NCBI GenBank assembly: GCA_023389745.1
Contig: JAEWED010000116.1
Location: 1-63,370, forward strand
Direction: 5' to 3'
Length of the DNA: 63,370 nt
From: Actinomycetes bacterium
Lineage (GTDB): Bacteria > Actinomycetota > Acidimicrobiia > Acidimicrobiales > Microtrichaceae
A model generated the notes under the pieces. The model was not told the origin of the DNA. It ran no database searches and saw only the letters and a list, made by a program, of their open reading frames with translations. This document shows, one piece after another, positions 27,257-35,566 of this stretch (position 1 is the stretch's first letter; every line of letters starts with the position of its first letter). Position numbers and translations under genes: made by a program.

Positions 27257-28381
27257 ATGAAGGTGCTCGTCAACCTGCTCTGGCTGGTGCCCGGCGTGGT
27301 GGGCGGCAGCGAGGACTCCGTCACGGACGCGCTGCGAGCGGTCGCGGCGCTCGACGAGCCGGACCTCGACATCCGACTCGCCGTGCTGTCGTCGTTCCCC
27401 GCGGCGCACCCGGACCTGGCGGCCAGGTTCCCGTGCGAGGTGAGCGAGCTCGACGGCGCCGACAAGGCACGACGTGTACTGGCCGAGCAGACCTGGTTGG
27501 CGAGCACGGCCCGGCGGATCGGCGCGGATGTCGTGCACCACGCCGGGGGTGTGTCGCCGCTGGTCTCACCCGCGCCGAACGTGCTCACGGTGCACGACCT
27601 GCAACCCCTCGACCTGCCCGACAACTTCACGCGGGCCAAGCGGGCCTACATCACCTCGATGGTCGGGCGGTCCGCCCGGAGTGCCCGAGTGGTGTGCGTG
27701 CCCAGCGAGTTCACCCGCTCACGCGTCGTCGACCTGCTCCGCGTCCCGGCCGACCGGGTCCGCGTGGTGCCGTGGTACGTCGCCGGCGATCGGGGCCGCG
27801 TCGCAGCGGTGCAGCCCGCTGCGACCGGGCTGCCGGGTCCCTACTTCCTCTATCCGGCCATCACGTACCCCCACAAGCAGCACGTCCTGCTCGTCGACGC
27901 CTTCGCGCTGCTGGCACGCGACGACCCGTCGGTGTCGCTCGTGCTCACCGGCGGCGAGGGGCCCAGCGAGGAGCGGGTGCGGGCGCGCATCCGCTCCCAC
28001 GGTCTCGAGGGTCGAGTGGTGCGGACCGGTCGGGTGTCGCGCGAGCGTCTCGAGGCGCTCTACGCGGGCGCCGCCGCGGTGACGGTGCCGTCGAACTACG
28101 AGGGCTTCGGCCTGCCCGCGCTCGAGGCGATGGTGCGGGGCTGCCCGGTCATCGCCGCGGACGCCGGCTCGCTGCCCGAGGTCGTCGCGCCGGGTGACCT
28201 GGTCGACGCCTCCGACGTGACAGCCTGGGCCGACGCCATGCAGTCTGTGCTGCAGCTGCACGCTCCGGAGCGGGCGGCGCGGATCGCAGTGGGACACGAG
28301 CTCGCAGCACGGTTCACGCCCTTGCGCACCGCGACGGACCTCGTCTCCGCCTACCGGCGAGCTGCAGCGACGAGCACATGA
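27257..28381 (+). CDS. GT4 family glycosyltransferase
   Basis: A 374-residue GT-B enzyme from an ATG at 27257, 40 nt after the previous stop. VNLLWLVPGVVGGSEDSV opens the N-terminal domain; NVLTVHDLQPLDLPDNF, YFLYPAITYPHKQHVLLVDAF and NYEGFGLPALEAMVRG (E-x7-E) mark donor and acceptor sides. It resembles mannosyltransferases of the previous gene's family. The stop overlaps the next start by ATGA, so the three GT4 genes are one translationally linked set. Confidence 0.88.
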   Translation: MKVLVNLLWLVPGVVGGSEDSVTDALRAVAALDEPDLDIRLAVLSSFPAAHPDLAARFPCEVSELDGADKARRVLAEQTWLASTARRIGADVVHHAGGVSPLVSPAPNVLTVHDLQPLDLPDNFTRAKRAYITSMVGRSARSARVVCVPSEFTRSRVVDLLRVPADRVRVVPWYVAGDRGRVAAVQPAATGLPGPYFLYPAITYPHKQHVLLVDAFALLARDDPSVSLVLTGGEGPSEERVRARIRSHGLEGRVVRTGRVSRERLEALYAGAAAVTVPSNYEGFGLPALEAMVRGCPVIAADAGSLPEVVAPGDLVDASDVTAWADAMQSVLQLHAPERAARIAVGHELAARFTPLRTATDLVSAYRRAAATST

Positions 28382-29616
28382 ACCTCCTGATCCTCTGCCC
28401 CCACTACGCACCGGACGTCGCCCCGACCGGCGAGGTCATGACCGCGATCGCCCAGGCGCTCGCTGACCGGGGCCATCGGCTGCACATCGTGACGTCGCTG
28501 CCCTGGTACCGCCGTCACGCCGTCGAGCCGGAGTGGCGTGGACGGCTGTGGCGGACCGAGCGCACCTCGTGGGGTCGGATCACCCGGCTCCACCCGTTCC
28601 CGACCGACAAGACGAACATCCCGGCCCGGGCGGTGGCCTTCGGTGGCTTCACCGGCATGGCGACCGTCGCCGCGCTGCTGACCCGCACACGACCCGACGC
28701 GGTGATGGTCATGTCGCCGCCCCTGCCCCTCGGCGTGGCCGGGTGGCTCGCCGCGGTGACACGCCGCGCGCCGTTCGTGTTCAACATCCAGGACGTCTTC
28801 CCCGACGTCGCCGTCGAGCTGGGCGCCATCACCGACCGCAGGGTGATCGCGGTCGCGTCGGCGCTCGAGCGCTTCCTGTACCGGCGCTCCGACGCGGTGA
28901 CGGTGCTCTCCGACGACCTGCGCGACAACGTCGCCGGCAAGCTGCGCGGCAACCGCCCCGAGCGGGTCCACGTGATCCCGAACTTCGTCGACACCGAGCG
29001 GATCGCCCCCACCGATCGCATGAACAGCTACCGGGAGCAGTACGGGCTCGGCGACGCCACCGTCGTCATGTACGCCGGCAACGTCGGCATGTCGCAGTCG
29101 CTCGACCTGGTCGTCGAGGCCGCCCGCAGGAACCAGGACCGCAGCGACGTGCGGTTCGTCATCAACGGCGGGGGAGCGGCCCTCGACCCGCTGAAGGCCT
29201 CGGCCGCCGGCCTCGACAACCTGACCTTCGTCGAGATGCAGCCCCGCGAGCGCCTGCCCGAGGTGCTCGCGGCGGCCGACCTGCACCTGGTGCCGCTCAA
29301 GCGCGGCCTGGCCCGCTCGAGCGTGCCGTCGAAGCTCTACTCGATCCTCGCCGCGGGACGGCCGGTGCTCGCGAGCGTCGACGCCGGGACCGAGGTCGCC
29401 GAGACCGTCCGGGCCGCCGGCGCAGGTGTCTCGGTGCCACCCGAGGACCCCGACGCCTTCTGCGAGGCGTTGACCGCCCTCGTCGACGATCCGGAGCGAC
29501 GAGCCGAGCTCGGCCGGTCCGGCCGTGCGTTCGTCGAGGACTGGGTCTCGCCCGCGGCGGTCGGCCTCGCCTACGAGGAGCTCTTCGAGGCGGTCGCCCG
29601 CCGTCGGAGCCGCTGA
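28378..29616 (+). CDS. GT4 family glycosyltransferase (WcaI/WbuB-like)
   Basis: A 412-residue enzyme. The N-terminal LILCPHYAPDVAPTGEVM and PFVFNIQDVFPDVAVELG are hallmarks of the WcaI/WbuB branch, with VVMYAGNVGMSQSLDLVVEA and a short SVPSKLYSILAAGRPV motif in place of the usual E-x7-E. Members include fucosyl- and amino-sugar transferases acting on undecaprenyl-linked intermediates. It overlaps the preceding gene by 4 nt. Sugar specificity cannot be assigned. Confidence 0.88.
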   Translation: MNLLILCPHYAPDVAPTGEVMTAIAQALADRGHRLHIVTSLPWYRRHAVEPEWRGRLWRTERTSWGRITRLHPFPTDKTNIPARAVAFGGFTGMATVAALLTRTRPDAVMVMSPPLPLGVAGWLAAVTRRAPFVFNIQDVFPDVAVELGAITDRRVIAVASALERFLYRRSDAVTVLSDDLRDNVAGKLRGNRPERVHVIPNFVDTERIAPTDRMNSYREQYGLGDATVVMYAGNVGMSQSLDLVVEAARRNQDRSDVRFVINGGGAALDPLKASAAGLDNLTFVEMQPRERLPEVLAAADLHLVPLKRGLARSSVPSKLYSILAAGRPVLASVDAGTEVAETVRAAGAGVSVPPEDPDAFCEALTALVDDPERRAELGRSGRAFVEDWVSPAAVGLAYEELFEAVARRRSR

Positions 29617-29683
29617 ACGGCGCCCGATTCCCAGCGGCTCCCGGAATTCTCAGGTCCGGTTCGGATCGGGGGGTCGGTGCGAC

Positions 29684-29689
29684 TACCGT
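29684..29689 (+). promoter_or_regulatory. Candidate -10 box (TACCGT)
   Basis: TACCGT ends 10 nt before the ATG of the His-rich membrane protein gene, giving a leader of 0-4 nt. Confidence 0.5.
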
Positions 29690-29699
29690 GTCAGCCCGT

Positions 29700-30503
29700 A
29701 TGGGCAAGGCGTCGTCGGCAAAGAAGATCAAGAAGGTCCAGCAGGCGGGCGTCAGCCGCGCGCCCGGCCAGCGGCGGAACCTGGGCTACCCCGCCCTCAT
29801 CGCAGCGATCCTGGTCGTGGGCTGCGTGGGTGTGTTCTTCGCCCGCAACGAGCGCGCCGCGTCGGCGTCCGAGGCGCCGGTCGCCAACCAGGACCACTGG
29901 CACGCCGCGTTCGGCATCGACGTCTGCGGTGAGTTCCAGCCGAACCCGTCCGACGACGGTCCCGACACCACCGGCATCCACACCCACCAGGACGGCCTCA
30001 TCCACATCCACCCGTGGCTGACCGCCAGCTCCGGCGACAACGCGACCTTCGGCATCTTCGCCAAGCAGATCGGCCTGACGGTCGGCGATGGCGAGTTCAC
30101 GCTCGCCGACGGCACGACCTACAAGAACGGCGACGACTGCGAGGGCGAGGACGGCAAGAAGGAGCCGGGTCGCGTCGTGCTCTACGTCTGGCCGCCGCAG
30201 TCGACCGAGAGCACCGAGCCCAAGGTCGTCACCGAGGACATCGCCGACACCCGCTTCCGCAAGGACGGCGAGGCGTTCGTGCTGGCGTTCCTGCCCGAGG
30301 GCGCCGAGCCGAAGCTCCCGCCGTCGATGCCGGAGCTCGCCGCTCCGAGCGACGTCGAGCCGGGCACGGCGTCCGAGCCGGGCTCGACCGACTTCACCAC
30401 GACCACCGCACCCGCGCCGGCAGAGGGCGCCCCCGTCGAGGGCGAGACCACCACGACGACGGCGCCCGCCGAGACGTCGACCACCGAAGCCGGCGCCGGC
30501 TGA
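29700..30503 (+). CDS. Membrane-anchored His-rich protein, function unknown
   Basis: A 267-residue protein. A Lys-rich cytosolic N-terminus (MGKASSAKKIKKVQQ) and a single membrane helix (about 28-48) precede an extracytoplasmic domain with a striking histidine cluster: DHWHAAFGIDVC, then GIHTHQDGLIHIHPW. Two Cys (near residues 77 and 148) could form a disulfide. The C-terminal 70 residues are Thr/Pro/Ala-rich and likely wall-spanning. The HxH pairs suggest metal binding, but I do not recognise a characterised family. An in-frame GTG lies 12 nt upstream, but the predicted transcription start favours the ATG. It ends 3 nt before the guanylyltransferase gene. Confidence 0.75.
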   Translation: MGKASSAKKIKKVQQAGVSRAPGQRRNLGYPALIAAILVVGCVGVFFARNERAASASEAPVANQDHWHAAFGIDVCGEFQPNPSDDGPDTTGIHTHQDGLIHIHPWLTASSGDNATFGIFAKQIGLTVGDGEFTLADGTTYKNGDDCEGEDGKKEPGRVVLYVWPPQSTESTEPKVVTEDIADTRFRKDGEAFVLAFLPEGAEPKLPPSMPELAAPSDVEPGTASEPGSTDFTTTTAPAPAEGAPVEGETTTTTAPAETSTTEAGAG

Positions 30504-30506
30504 GCC

Positions 30507-31517
30507 ATGAAGGCCATCGTTCTCGTGGGCGGGTTCGGAACCCGCCTGCGTCCCTTGACCCTCGCCGCTCCGAAGCAGATGTTGCCCGTGGGTGACGTCA
30601 CCATGCTCGAACGTGTCGTCGCGAAGCTCGGCAGCTTCGGCGTCGACGAGGTGGTGCTGTCCCTCGGCTACCAGCCGGACGCCTTCCGGACCGAGTTCCC
30701 CGACGGCCGCTGCGCCGGCGTGCGACTCGTCTACGCGGTCGAGCCGGAGCCGCTCGACACCGCCGGTGCCATCCGCTTCGCCGCAGATGCAGCGGGCGTC
30801 GACGAGCGGGTGATCGCCGTGAACGGCGACGTGCTCACCGACCTCGACATCGCCGCGCTGTGGAACCGCCACGCGCAGCTGGGTGGTGCGGCCACGATCG
30901 CGCTCACGCCGGTCGACGACCCCTCCCGCTACGGCGTCGTGCCGATCGACTCCGACGGCCGGGTCGAGGCGTTCATCGAGAAGCCGGACCCCGGAACCGC
31001 GCCGAGCAACTGGATCAACGCCGGCACCTACGTGCTCGAGCCGTCGGTGCTGCGTCGCATCCCCACCGGTCGCAAGGTGTCGATCGAGCGGGAGATCTTC
31101 CCCGAGCTGGTCGCCGACCGCGAGCTGTTCGGCGTGCAGTCCGACAGCTACTGGATCGACGCCGGCACACCCGAGGCCTACCTGCAGGCGCACCTCGACC
31201 TGCTCGACGGCGTGCGCGGCACCTTCGAGGCGGGCGTCGACCCGTCGGCCCGCGTCGACGTCGACGCCAAGGTCAGCCGCTCGTACGTCGGCCCCGGCGC
31301 GGTCGTCGCCGCCGGCGCCGAGGTCGTGGACTCCGTGCTCATGGCAGGGGTCAGGGTGGCTGCGGGCACCCGCATCGAACGCTCGGTCGTCGGTGCCAGG
31401 TCGTCGGTCGGCGCGTCGAGCACGCTGGTCGACCTGACCGTGGTCGGGTTCGACCAGGACGTCCCGGCCGGGACCACCTCGAGCGGTGAACGCTTCCCCG
31501 GCCCCGACGCGTGGTGA
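30507..31517 (+). CDS. manC: Mannose-1-phosphate guanylyltransferase-like nucleotidyltransferase
   Basis: A 336-residue sugar nucleotidyltransferase. VLVGGFGTRLRPLTLAAPKQMLPV is the nucleotide-binding loop; VNGDVLTDLD is the metal site; EAFIEKPDPGTAPSNWINAGTYVLE contacts the sugar; a left-handed beta-helix-like C-terminus follows (VSRSYVGPGAVVAAGAEVVDSVLMAG). Length and motifs match actinobacterial GDP-mannose pyrophosphorylases (Rv3264c type). It makes GDP-mannose, the precursor for the gmd/rmd branch. The stop codon lies inside a 20-bp tandem repeat array. Confidence 0.88.
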   Translation: MKAIVLVGGFGTRLRPLTLAAPKQMLPVGDVTMLERVVAKLGSFGVDEVVLSLGYQPDAFRTEFPDGRCAGVRLVYAVEPEPLDTAGAIRFAADAAGVDERVIAVNGDVLTDLDIAALWNRHAQLGGAATIALTPVDDPSRYGVVPIDSDGRVEAFIEKPDPGTAPSNWINAGTYVLEPSVLRRIPTGRKVSIEREIFPELVADRELFGVQSDSYWIDAGTPEAYLQAHLDLLDGVRGTFEAGVDPSARVDVDAKVSRSYVGPGAVVAAGAEVVDSVLMAGVRVAAGTRIERSVVGARSSVGASSTLVDLTVVGFDQDVPAGTTSSGERFPGPDAW

Positions 31518-31573
31518 GCCAACACAGCCACGGGTGAGTCAACACAGCCACGAGTGAGTCAACACAGCCACGA
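31514..31573. repeat. 20-bp direct repeat array (3 copies plus a partial) upstream of the epimerase gene
   Basis: Three head-to-tail units of GTGAGTCAACACAGCCACGA (first copy differs at two positions) occupy 31514-31533, 31534-31553 and 31554-31573; GGTGAGCC follows as a partial fourth. The array starts inside the manC stop codon region and ends 54 nt before the epimerase ATG, a position suited to regulatory binding. Confidence 0.9.
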
Positions 31574-31627
31574 GGTGAGCCGGAAGCGCCGCCAGGTGGG
31601 TCACATCTACACATGGGGGACACGTCG

Positions 31628-32575
31628 ATGAGGGCGCTGGTCACCGGCGGAGCCGGATTCATCGGATCGAACCTGGTCGATCGGCTGCTGGCCGAGGGGC
31701 ACGCCGTCGAGGTCGTCGACAACCTCTCGAGCGGCAAGCTGTCGAACCTGGCGGACGCCCGGGCGGACCGGGACCACGAGTTCTCGTTCCACCAGATGGA
31801 CATCTGCGACCCCACGGTCACGGAGCTGATCGAGCGGCGTGCACCCGACGTCGTGTTCCACCTGGCCGCGCAGATCGACGTGCGGGTCTCGGTCGAGGAT
31901 CCGGCGCTCGACGCGCGCATCAACGTGCTCGGCGCGCTCAACGTGTTCGAGGGCGCCCGGCGTGCCGGTGCCCGCAAGGTCGTCTTCGCGTCGTCGGGTG
32001 GCACGATCTACGGCGACGTCGACCCCGAGGACCTGCCCGTCACCGAGTCGCACGAACAGCGCCCCGTCGCCCCGTACGGCGTCACGAAGAAGGTCGCGAC
32101 CGACTACCTGAACTCGTACCGGGAGCTGCACCAGCTCGAGTACACCTCGCTGGCCCTCGCCAACGTCTACGGCCCCCGTCAGGACCCCCACGGCGAAGCG
32201 GGCGTGGTGGCGATCTTCGCCGGCAAGCTGCTCGCCGGTGAGCGCTGCAAGGTCTTCGGGACCGGCGAGCAGACCCGCGACTACGTCTACGTCGACGACG
32301 TCGCGGACGCCTTCGTCCGCGCCGCGGACCGGGGCAGCGGACTGCTGTGCAACATCGGCACCGGCGTCGAGACCTCGGTCAACGAGCTCTACCGGGCCAT
32401 GGCCGACAACGCCGGCGTCGCCGAGGGTCCCGAGTACGCGCCCGCCCGCCACGGCGAGCTCGACCGGTCGTGCCTCGATGCATCCCGTGCGGAGCTCCAC
32501 CTGGGTTGGAAGCCGTTCACCGAGCTCAGCGACGGCACCGCGGCGGTGCTGGACTACTTCCGGAAGCAGGCCTGA
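31628..32575 (+). CDS. galE: NAD-dependent epimerase/dehydratase, UDP-glucose 4-epimerase-like
   Basis: A 315-residue extended SDR: LVTGGAGFIGSNLVDRLL binds NAD, VFHLAAQIDVRVSVEDP is substrate-proximal, and the catalytic set is S-S-G plus YGVTK. NVYGPRQDP and TRDYVYVDDVADA are typical of UDP-hexose 4-epimerases. The ATG at 31628 is preferred because a GGGGGA Shine-Dalgarno (31614-31619) lies 8 nt upstream; an ATG at 31613 would place that sequence inside the gene. It likely supplies UDP-galactose or a related sugar to the polysaccharide. Two nucleotides separate it from the SDR that follows. Confidence 0.87.
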   Translation: MRALVTGGAGFIGSNLVDRLLAEGHAVEVVDNLSSGKLSNLADARADRDHEFSFHQMDICDPTVTELIERRAPDVVFHLAAQIDVRVSVEDPALDARINVLGALNVFEGARRAGARKVVFASSGGTIYGDVDPEDLPVTESHEQRPVAPYGVTKKVATDYLNSYRELHQLEYTSLALANVYGPRQDPHGEAGVVAIFAGKLLAGERCKVFGTGEQTRDYVYVDDVADAFVRAADRGSGLLCNIGTGVETSVNELYRAMADNAGVAEGPEYAPARHGELDRSCLDASRAELHLGWKPFTELSDGTAAVLDYFRKQA

Positions 32576-32577
32576 AC

Positions 32578-33327
32578 ATGGAGCGCTTCGAGGACACGGT
32601 CGTCGTGATCACCGGAGCCGGCTCCGGGATCGGGCGGGCGACCGCCGAGCGGCTCGCCGCCGAGGGTGCGGCGCTCGTGCTGACCGACGTCAACGCGGAG
32701 GGCCTCGAGGCGACCGCCGCGACCTGTGCCGAGCACGGTCGAGCCGTGACGTCGCTGGTGTCGGACGTCTCGGACGAGCCGTCGGTCGCCGAGGTGATCG
32801 CGACCGCCGTCGCCGAGCACGGACGGATCGACGTGCTGTGCAACGTGGCGGGCATCCTGCAGTTCAAGGACTTCCGCCTCACGACGCTCGAGGACTGGAA
32901 CCGGATCCTGGGGGTGAACCTCACGGGCACCTTCCTGATGTGCCGTGACGCCATGCCGCACCTGCTGGAGTCGCAGGGCAACATCGTGAACATCGCCTCG
33001 ACCGCGGCGCTCGCCGGTCACCCGTGGACGTCGTCCTACTCGGCGTCCAAGGGCGGTGTGCTGGCGTTGTCGCTGACGCTCGCGGTCGAGTTCGGCAAGC
33101 TCGGGGTGCGCTGCAACGCCGTGGCGCCCGGGTCGATCGAGACCCCGATCCAGAACGCGTTCGAGGTGCCCGAGGGCGCCGACCCCCGGTTGATCAACCG
33201 GATCATGCCGCTCGACCGGATGCGTGGCCCGGAGCAGATCGCCGCTGCGGTCGCGTACCTGGCGTCGGCCGACGGCGCGCACGTCAACGGCGAGGTGCTG
33301 AGGGTCGACGGCGGAACGCTGGCGTAG
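32578..33327 (+). CDS. Short-chain dehydrogenase/reductase (SDR), classical type
   Basis: A 249-residue classical SDR with cofactor motif ITGAGSGIGRATA, NVAG, catalytic Ser in NIASTAALAG, YSASK, and a C-terminal GEVLRVDGG typical of the FabG-like subgroup. Asp in LTDVN after beta-2 suggests NAD(H) preference. It follows the epimerase by 2 nt and is probably co-transcribed. Its substrate is not evident; it could modify a sugar or a carbonyl metabolite. It ends 3 nt before the convergent SDR. Confidence 0.85.
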   Translation: MERFEDTVVVITGAGSGIGRATAERLAAEGAALVLTDVNAEGLEATAATCAEHGRAVTSLVSDVSDEPSVAEVIATAVAEHGRIDVLCNVAGILQFKDFRLTTLEDWNRILGVNLTGTFLMCRDAMPHLLESQGNIVNIASTAALAGHPWTSSYSASKGGVLALSLTLAVEFGKLGVRCNAVAPGSIETPIQNAFEVPEGADPRLINRIMPLDRMRGPEQIAAAVAYLASADGAHVNGEVLRVDGGTLA

Positions 33328-33330
33328 GGC

Positions 33331-34218
33331 TCAGCTGACCACGGCGATCATTCGCTCGCTGACCGCCCAGAGCTTCTCGGCCTGCGCGTCGTTGCGGGCC
33401 CACGGAGCGGGCCTGGCCCTGCGCGAGCGGGCCCAGTAGTCACCCGAGGACGTGAGGGCATCCGGCGAGGTCGCCACGTGCACCGAGGTGCGCGCTCCCT
33501 GTTCGGGGCTGATGAGCACGAACGCGCCGACCTTGAGCAGCCGGTCGCTGAAGCCGTGCAGGTCGCCGTCCTGTCCGAAGCCCGAGCGGATGTTGCCGGG
33601 GTGCAGCGAGTGGGCGACCACCGACGATCCCTCGTAGCGGGTCGCGAGCGCACGGGCGTGGAGGATGTTGGCGAGCTTCGACTCCCCGTAGACGGTCCAG
33701 CCCTGGTAGCGGGGGCGCTGTTCGACCTCGGACCACCGGATGCCCCTCGGTGCCATCGTGTGGGCGACCGATGCGACGTTGACCACCCGCCCGGCCTCGG
33801 CGGCGCGCAGCGGCTCGTCGAGCAGGTTCGTCAGCAGGAAGGGCCCGAGGTGGTTGGTGGCGAAGGTCGCCTCGTAGCCCTGGGCGGACTCGGCCCGTTC
33901 GCCGAGGATGAGGCCGGCGTTGTTGATCAGCACGTCGATCCGGTCCAGGTCGGACAGATCGGCGGCGAAGCGACGCACGCTGTCCAGGTCCGCCAGGTCC
34001 AGCGGCCGACTCTCGACCGCATCGCTGCCGCTGCGCCGGCGGATCTCGTCGACGGCGGCGTCGGCCTTGGTCTGGTTGCGGCAGCCGAGCACCATGCGGG
34101 CACCCGCTCCGGCGAGCACGACCGACGTCTCGAGGCCGATGCCCGAGTTGCCGCCGGTGATGACGACGGTGCGTCCCTCCATCGAGGGGAGCGAGGAAGC
34201 GGGAGCGCTGCGGGCCAT
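33331..34218 (-). CDS. SDR family oxidoreductase, retinol dehydrogenase/WWOX-like
   Basis: A 295-residue SDR with VITGGNSGIGLETSVVLAGAGARMVLGCRN, an Arg suggesting NADP(H), LINNAG and the catalytic YGESK. The fused sequence and HSLHPGNIRSGF segment resemble the retinol dehydrogenase-like group widespread in actinobacteria. The ATG at 34218 is set by a TAGCTT -10 box 8 nt upstream. Substrate unknown. It is convergent with the previous gene and divergent from the lipoprotein gene. Confidence 0.85.
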   Translation of the reverse strand: MARSAPASSLPSMEGRTVVITGGNSGIGLETSVVLAGAGARMVLGCRNQTKADAAVDEIRRRSGSDAVESRPLDLADLDSVRRFAADLSDLDRIDVLINNAGLILGERAESAQGYEATFATNHLGPFLLTNLLDEPLRAAEAGRVVNVASVAHTMAPRGIRWSEVEQRPRYQGWTVYGESKLANILHARALATRYEGSSVVAHSLHPGNIRSGFGQDGDLHGFSDRLLKVGAFVLISPEQGARTSVHVATSPDALTSSGDYWARSRRARPAPWARNDAQAEKLWAVSERMIAVVS

Positions 34219-34226
34219 GATGCGAG

Positions 34227-34232
34227 AAGCTA
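34227..34232 (-). promoter_or_regulatory. Leaderless -10 box (TAGCTT)
   Basis: Minus-strand TAGCTT ends 8 nt before the SDR ATG at 34218. Confidence 0.5.
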
Positions 34233-34310
34233 TCGGAGCGCCGATGTCGTCCGGGACGTCCTCGCCGATGCTTCGCGCAACTTCTCGCCCGCGATGCCGA
34301 TGGAGTTCCC

Positions 34311-35543
34311 ATGTCTCGACACTCCGCTGTTCCGACGTCCCGTCCGGCCCGAGCACTGCTCTCGCTGGTCGCGCTGCTCGCCCTGTTCGCCGGAGCGTGC
34401 AGCTCCGACGGCGAGGCGGGTGGCGACGACACCACCACGACCGGCGCCGGAGGATCGGACGCCGGGGAGCTCGTCCTCGACGACGACCTGCGCGACCGGC
34501 TGCAGGAGTTGACCTCGCAGCTGGCCACCCCGGGCGGCGTGGTGTCGGTGCACGTGGGCGACGACGTCTGGACCGGTGTCACCGGCGACGCGTCGGTCCC
34601 GACCCCCGATGCCGACCCCGCTCCAGGGGTCGAGCCCGGTGACCAGCCGGTGCCGGTCACCGAGGACCTGGTCTGGCCGCTGCGCAGCATCACCAAGTCG
34701 TTCACCGTGACGCTGCTGCTGCAGCTCGTCGACGAGGGTCTGGTGGCGCTCGACGACACGGTGGAGCAGTACGTGCCGGGTCTGCCGAACGGCGACTCGA
34801 TCACGCTCGAGCAGCTCGCGGACATGTCCAGCGGCCTGCCCGAGTACACGAACGAGGCCTGGGTGGCGGCGTTCTCGGCCGACCCGCTGCGCGCCTTCAC
34901 CGCAGAGGAGCTGATCGGCTATGCGGCGACCGAGCCGTCGCAGTTCGATCCGGGCGCGGAGCGCGTCTACACGAACACCAACACCGTCGTGCTCGGCCAG
35001 GTGATCGAGGCGGTCACCGGCTCGACGTTCGACGAGCAGCTGCGCACCCGGATCCTCGAGCCGCTGGACCTCTCCATGACCGTGTACCCCGCGGGCGTCG
35101 ACGACTGGAACGGCGACCACGCGACCGGCTACCAGATGGACGGCGACGTGCTGTCCCCGCAGGTGGTCAACTTCACGGTCTTCGACACCGCCGGAGCGAT
35201 GATCTCCGACGTGTCGGACCTGGCCGTGTGGGGCGAGGCGCTCGCCACCGGCTCGTTGATCTCGGAGGCGTCGCAGAAGGCCCGCACCTCGGCCGCGGAG
35301 CCGCTCGACGAGGGCCCCGAGTACGACCGCTACGGGCTCGGCATCGGCGAGATCGACGGTTGGTGGGGCCACACCGGCGAGGGCATGGGCTCCGAGGCGC
35401 TCGTGATGCACGACGTCGAACGTGACCTCACCGTCGTGATCTACGTGAACATGTCGAACCTGACCGACGAGTCGACCGGCGAGCCGGTGCACGCCCCGAC
35501 GGCACTGTTCCACGACATCGCCGCGCTGCTCGACGAGGGCTGA
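34311..35543 (+). CDS. Serine hydrolase lipoprotein, beta-lactamase class C / D-alanyl-D-alanine carboxypeptidase family
   Basis: A 410-residue secreted lipoprotein. The signal peptide ends in a lipobox (LFAGAC, Cys at about 30), followed by a Gly/Thr-rich linker. The beta-lactamase-fold triad is visible: S-x-x-K as SITK near 126, Y-x-N as YTN near 219, and HTG near 354. Such proteins are DD-peptidases or esterases at the outer membrane face rather than proven drug-inactivating enzymes. A GGAG Shine-Dalgarno lies 5 nt before the ATG. It stands alone between a divergent SDR and convergent cofE. Confidence 0.87.
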   Translation: MSRHSAVPTSRPARALLSLVALLALFAGACSSDGEAGGDDTTTTGAGGSDAGELVLDDDLRDRLQELTSQLATPGGVVSVHVGDDVWTGVTGDASVPTPDADPAPGVEPGDQPVPVTEDLVWPLRSITKSFTVTLLLQLVDEGLVALDDTVEQYVPGLPNGDSITLEQLADMSSGLPEYTNEAWVAAFSADPLRAFTAEELIGYAATEPSQFDPGAERVYTNTNTVVLGQVIEAVTGSTFDEQLRTRILEPLDLSMTVYPAGVDDWNGDHATGYQMDGDVLSPQVVNFTVFDTAGAMISDVSDLAVWGEALATGSLISEASQKARTSAAEPLDEGPEYDRYGLGIGEIDGWWGHTGEGMGSEALVMHDVERDLTVVIYVNMSNLTDESTGEPVHAPTALFHDIAALLDEG

Positions 35544-35554
35544 GCCGGCTCAGC
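35539..35554. terminator. 16-bp palindrome between convergent genes
   Basis: GCTGAGCCGGCTCAGC is a perfect palindrome that includes the lipoprotein stop codon and lies before the cofE stop (35567). It may act as a bidirectional terminator, though it has no loop or T-tract. Confidence 0.4.
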
Positions 35555-35566
35555 GGCAGCGAGTGC

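Noticed and set aside
34311..35543. A beta-lactamase resistance gene
   Set aside because: The S-x-x-K, Y-x-N and H-T-G motifs define the broad serine hydrolase/DD-peptidase family; a lipoprotein of this type in this context is more likely an envelope enzyme.
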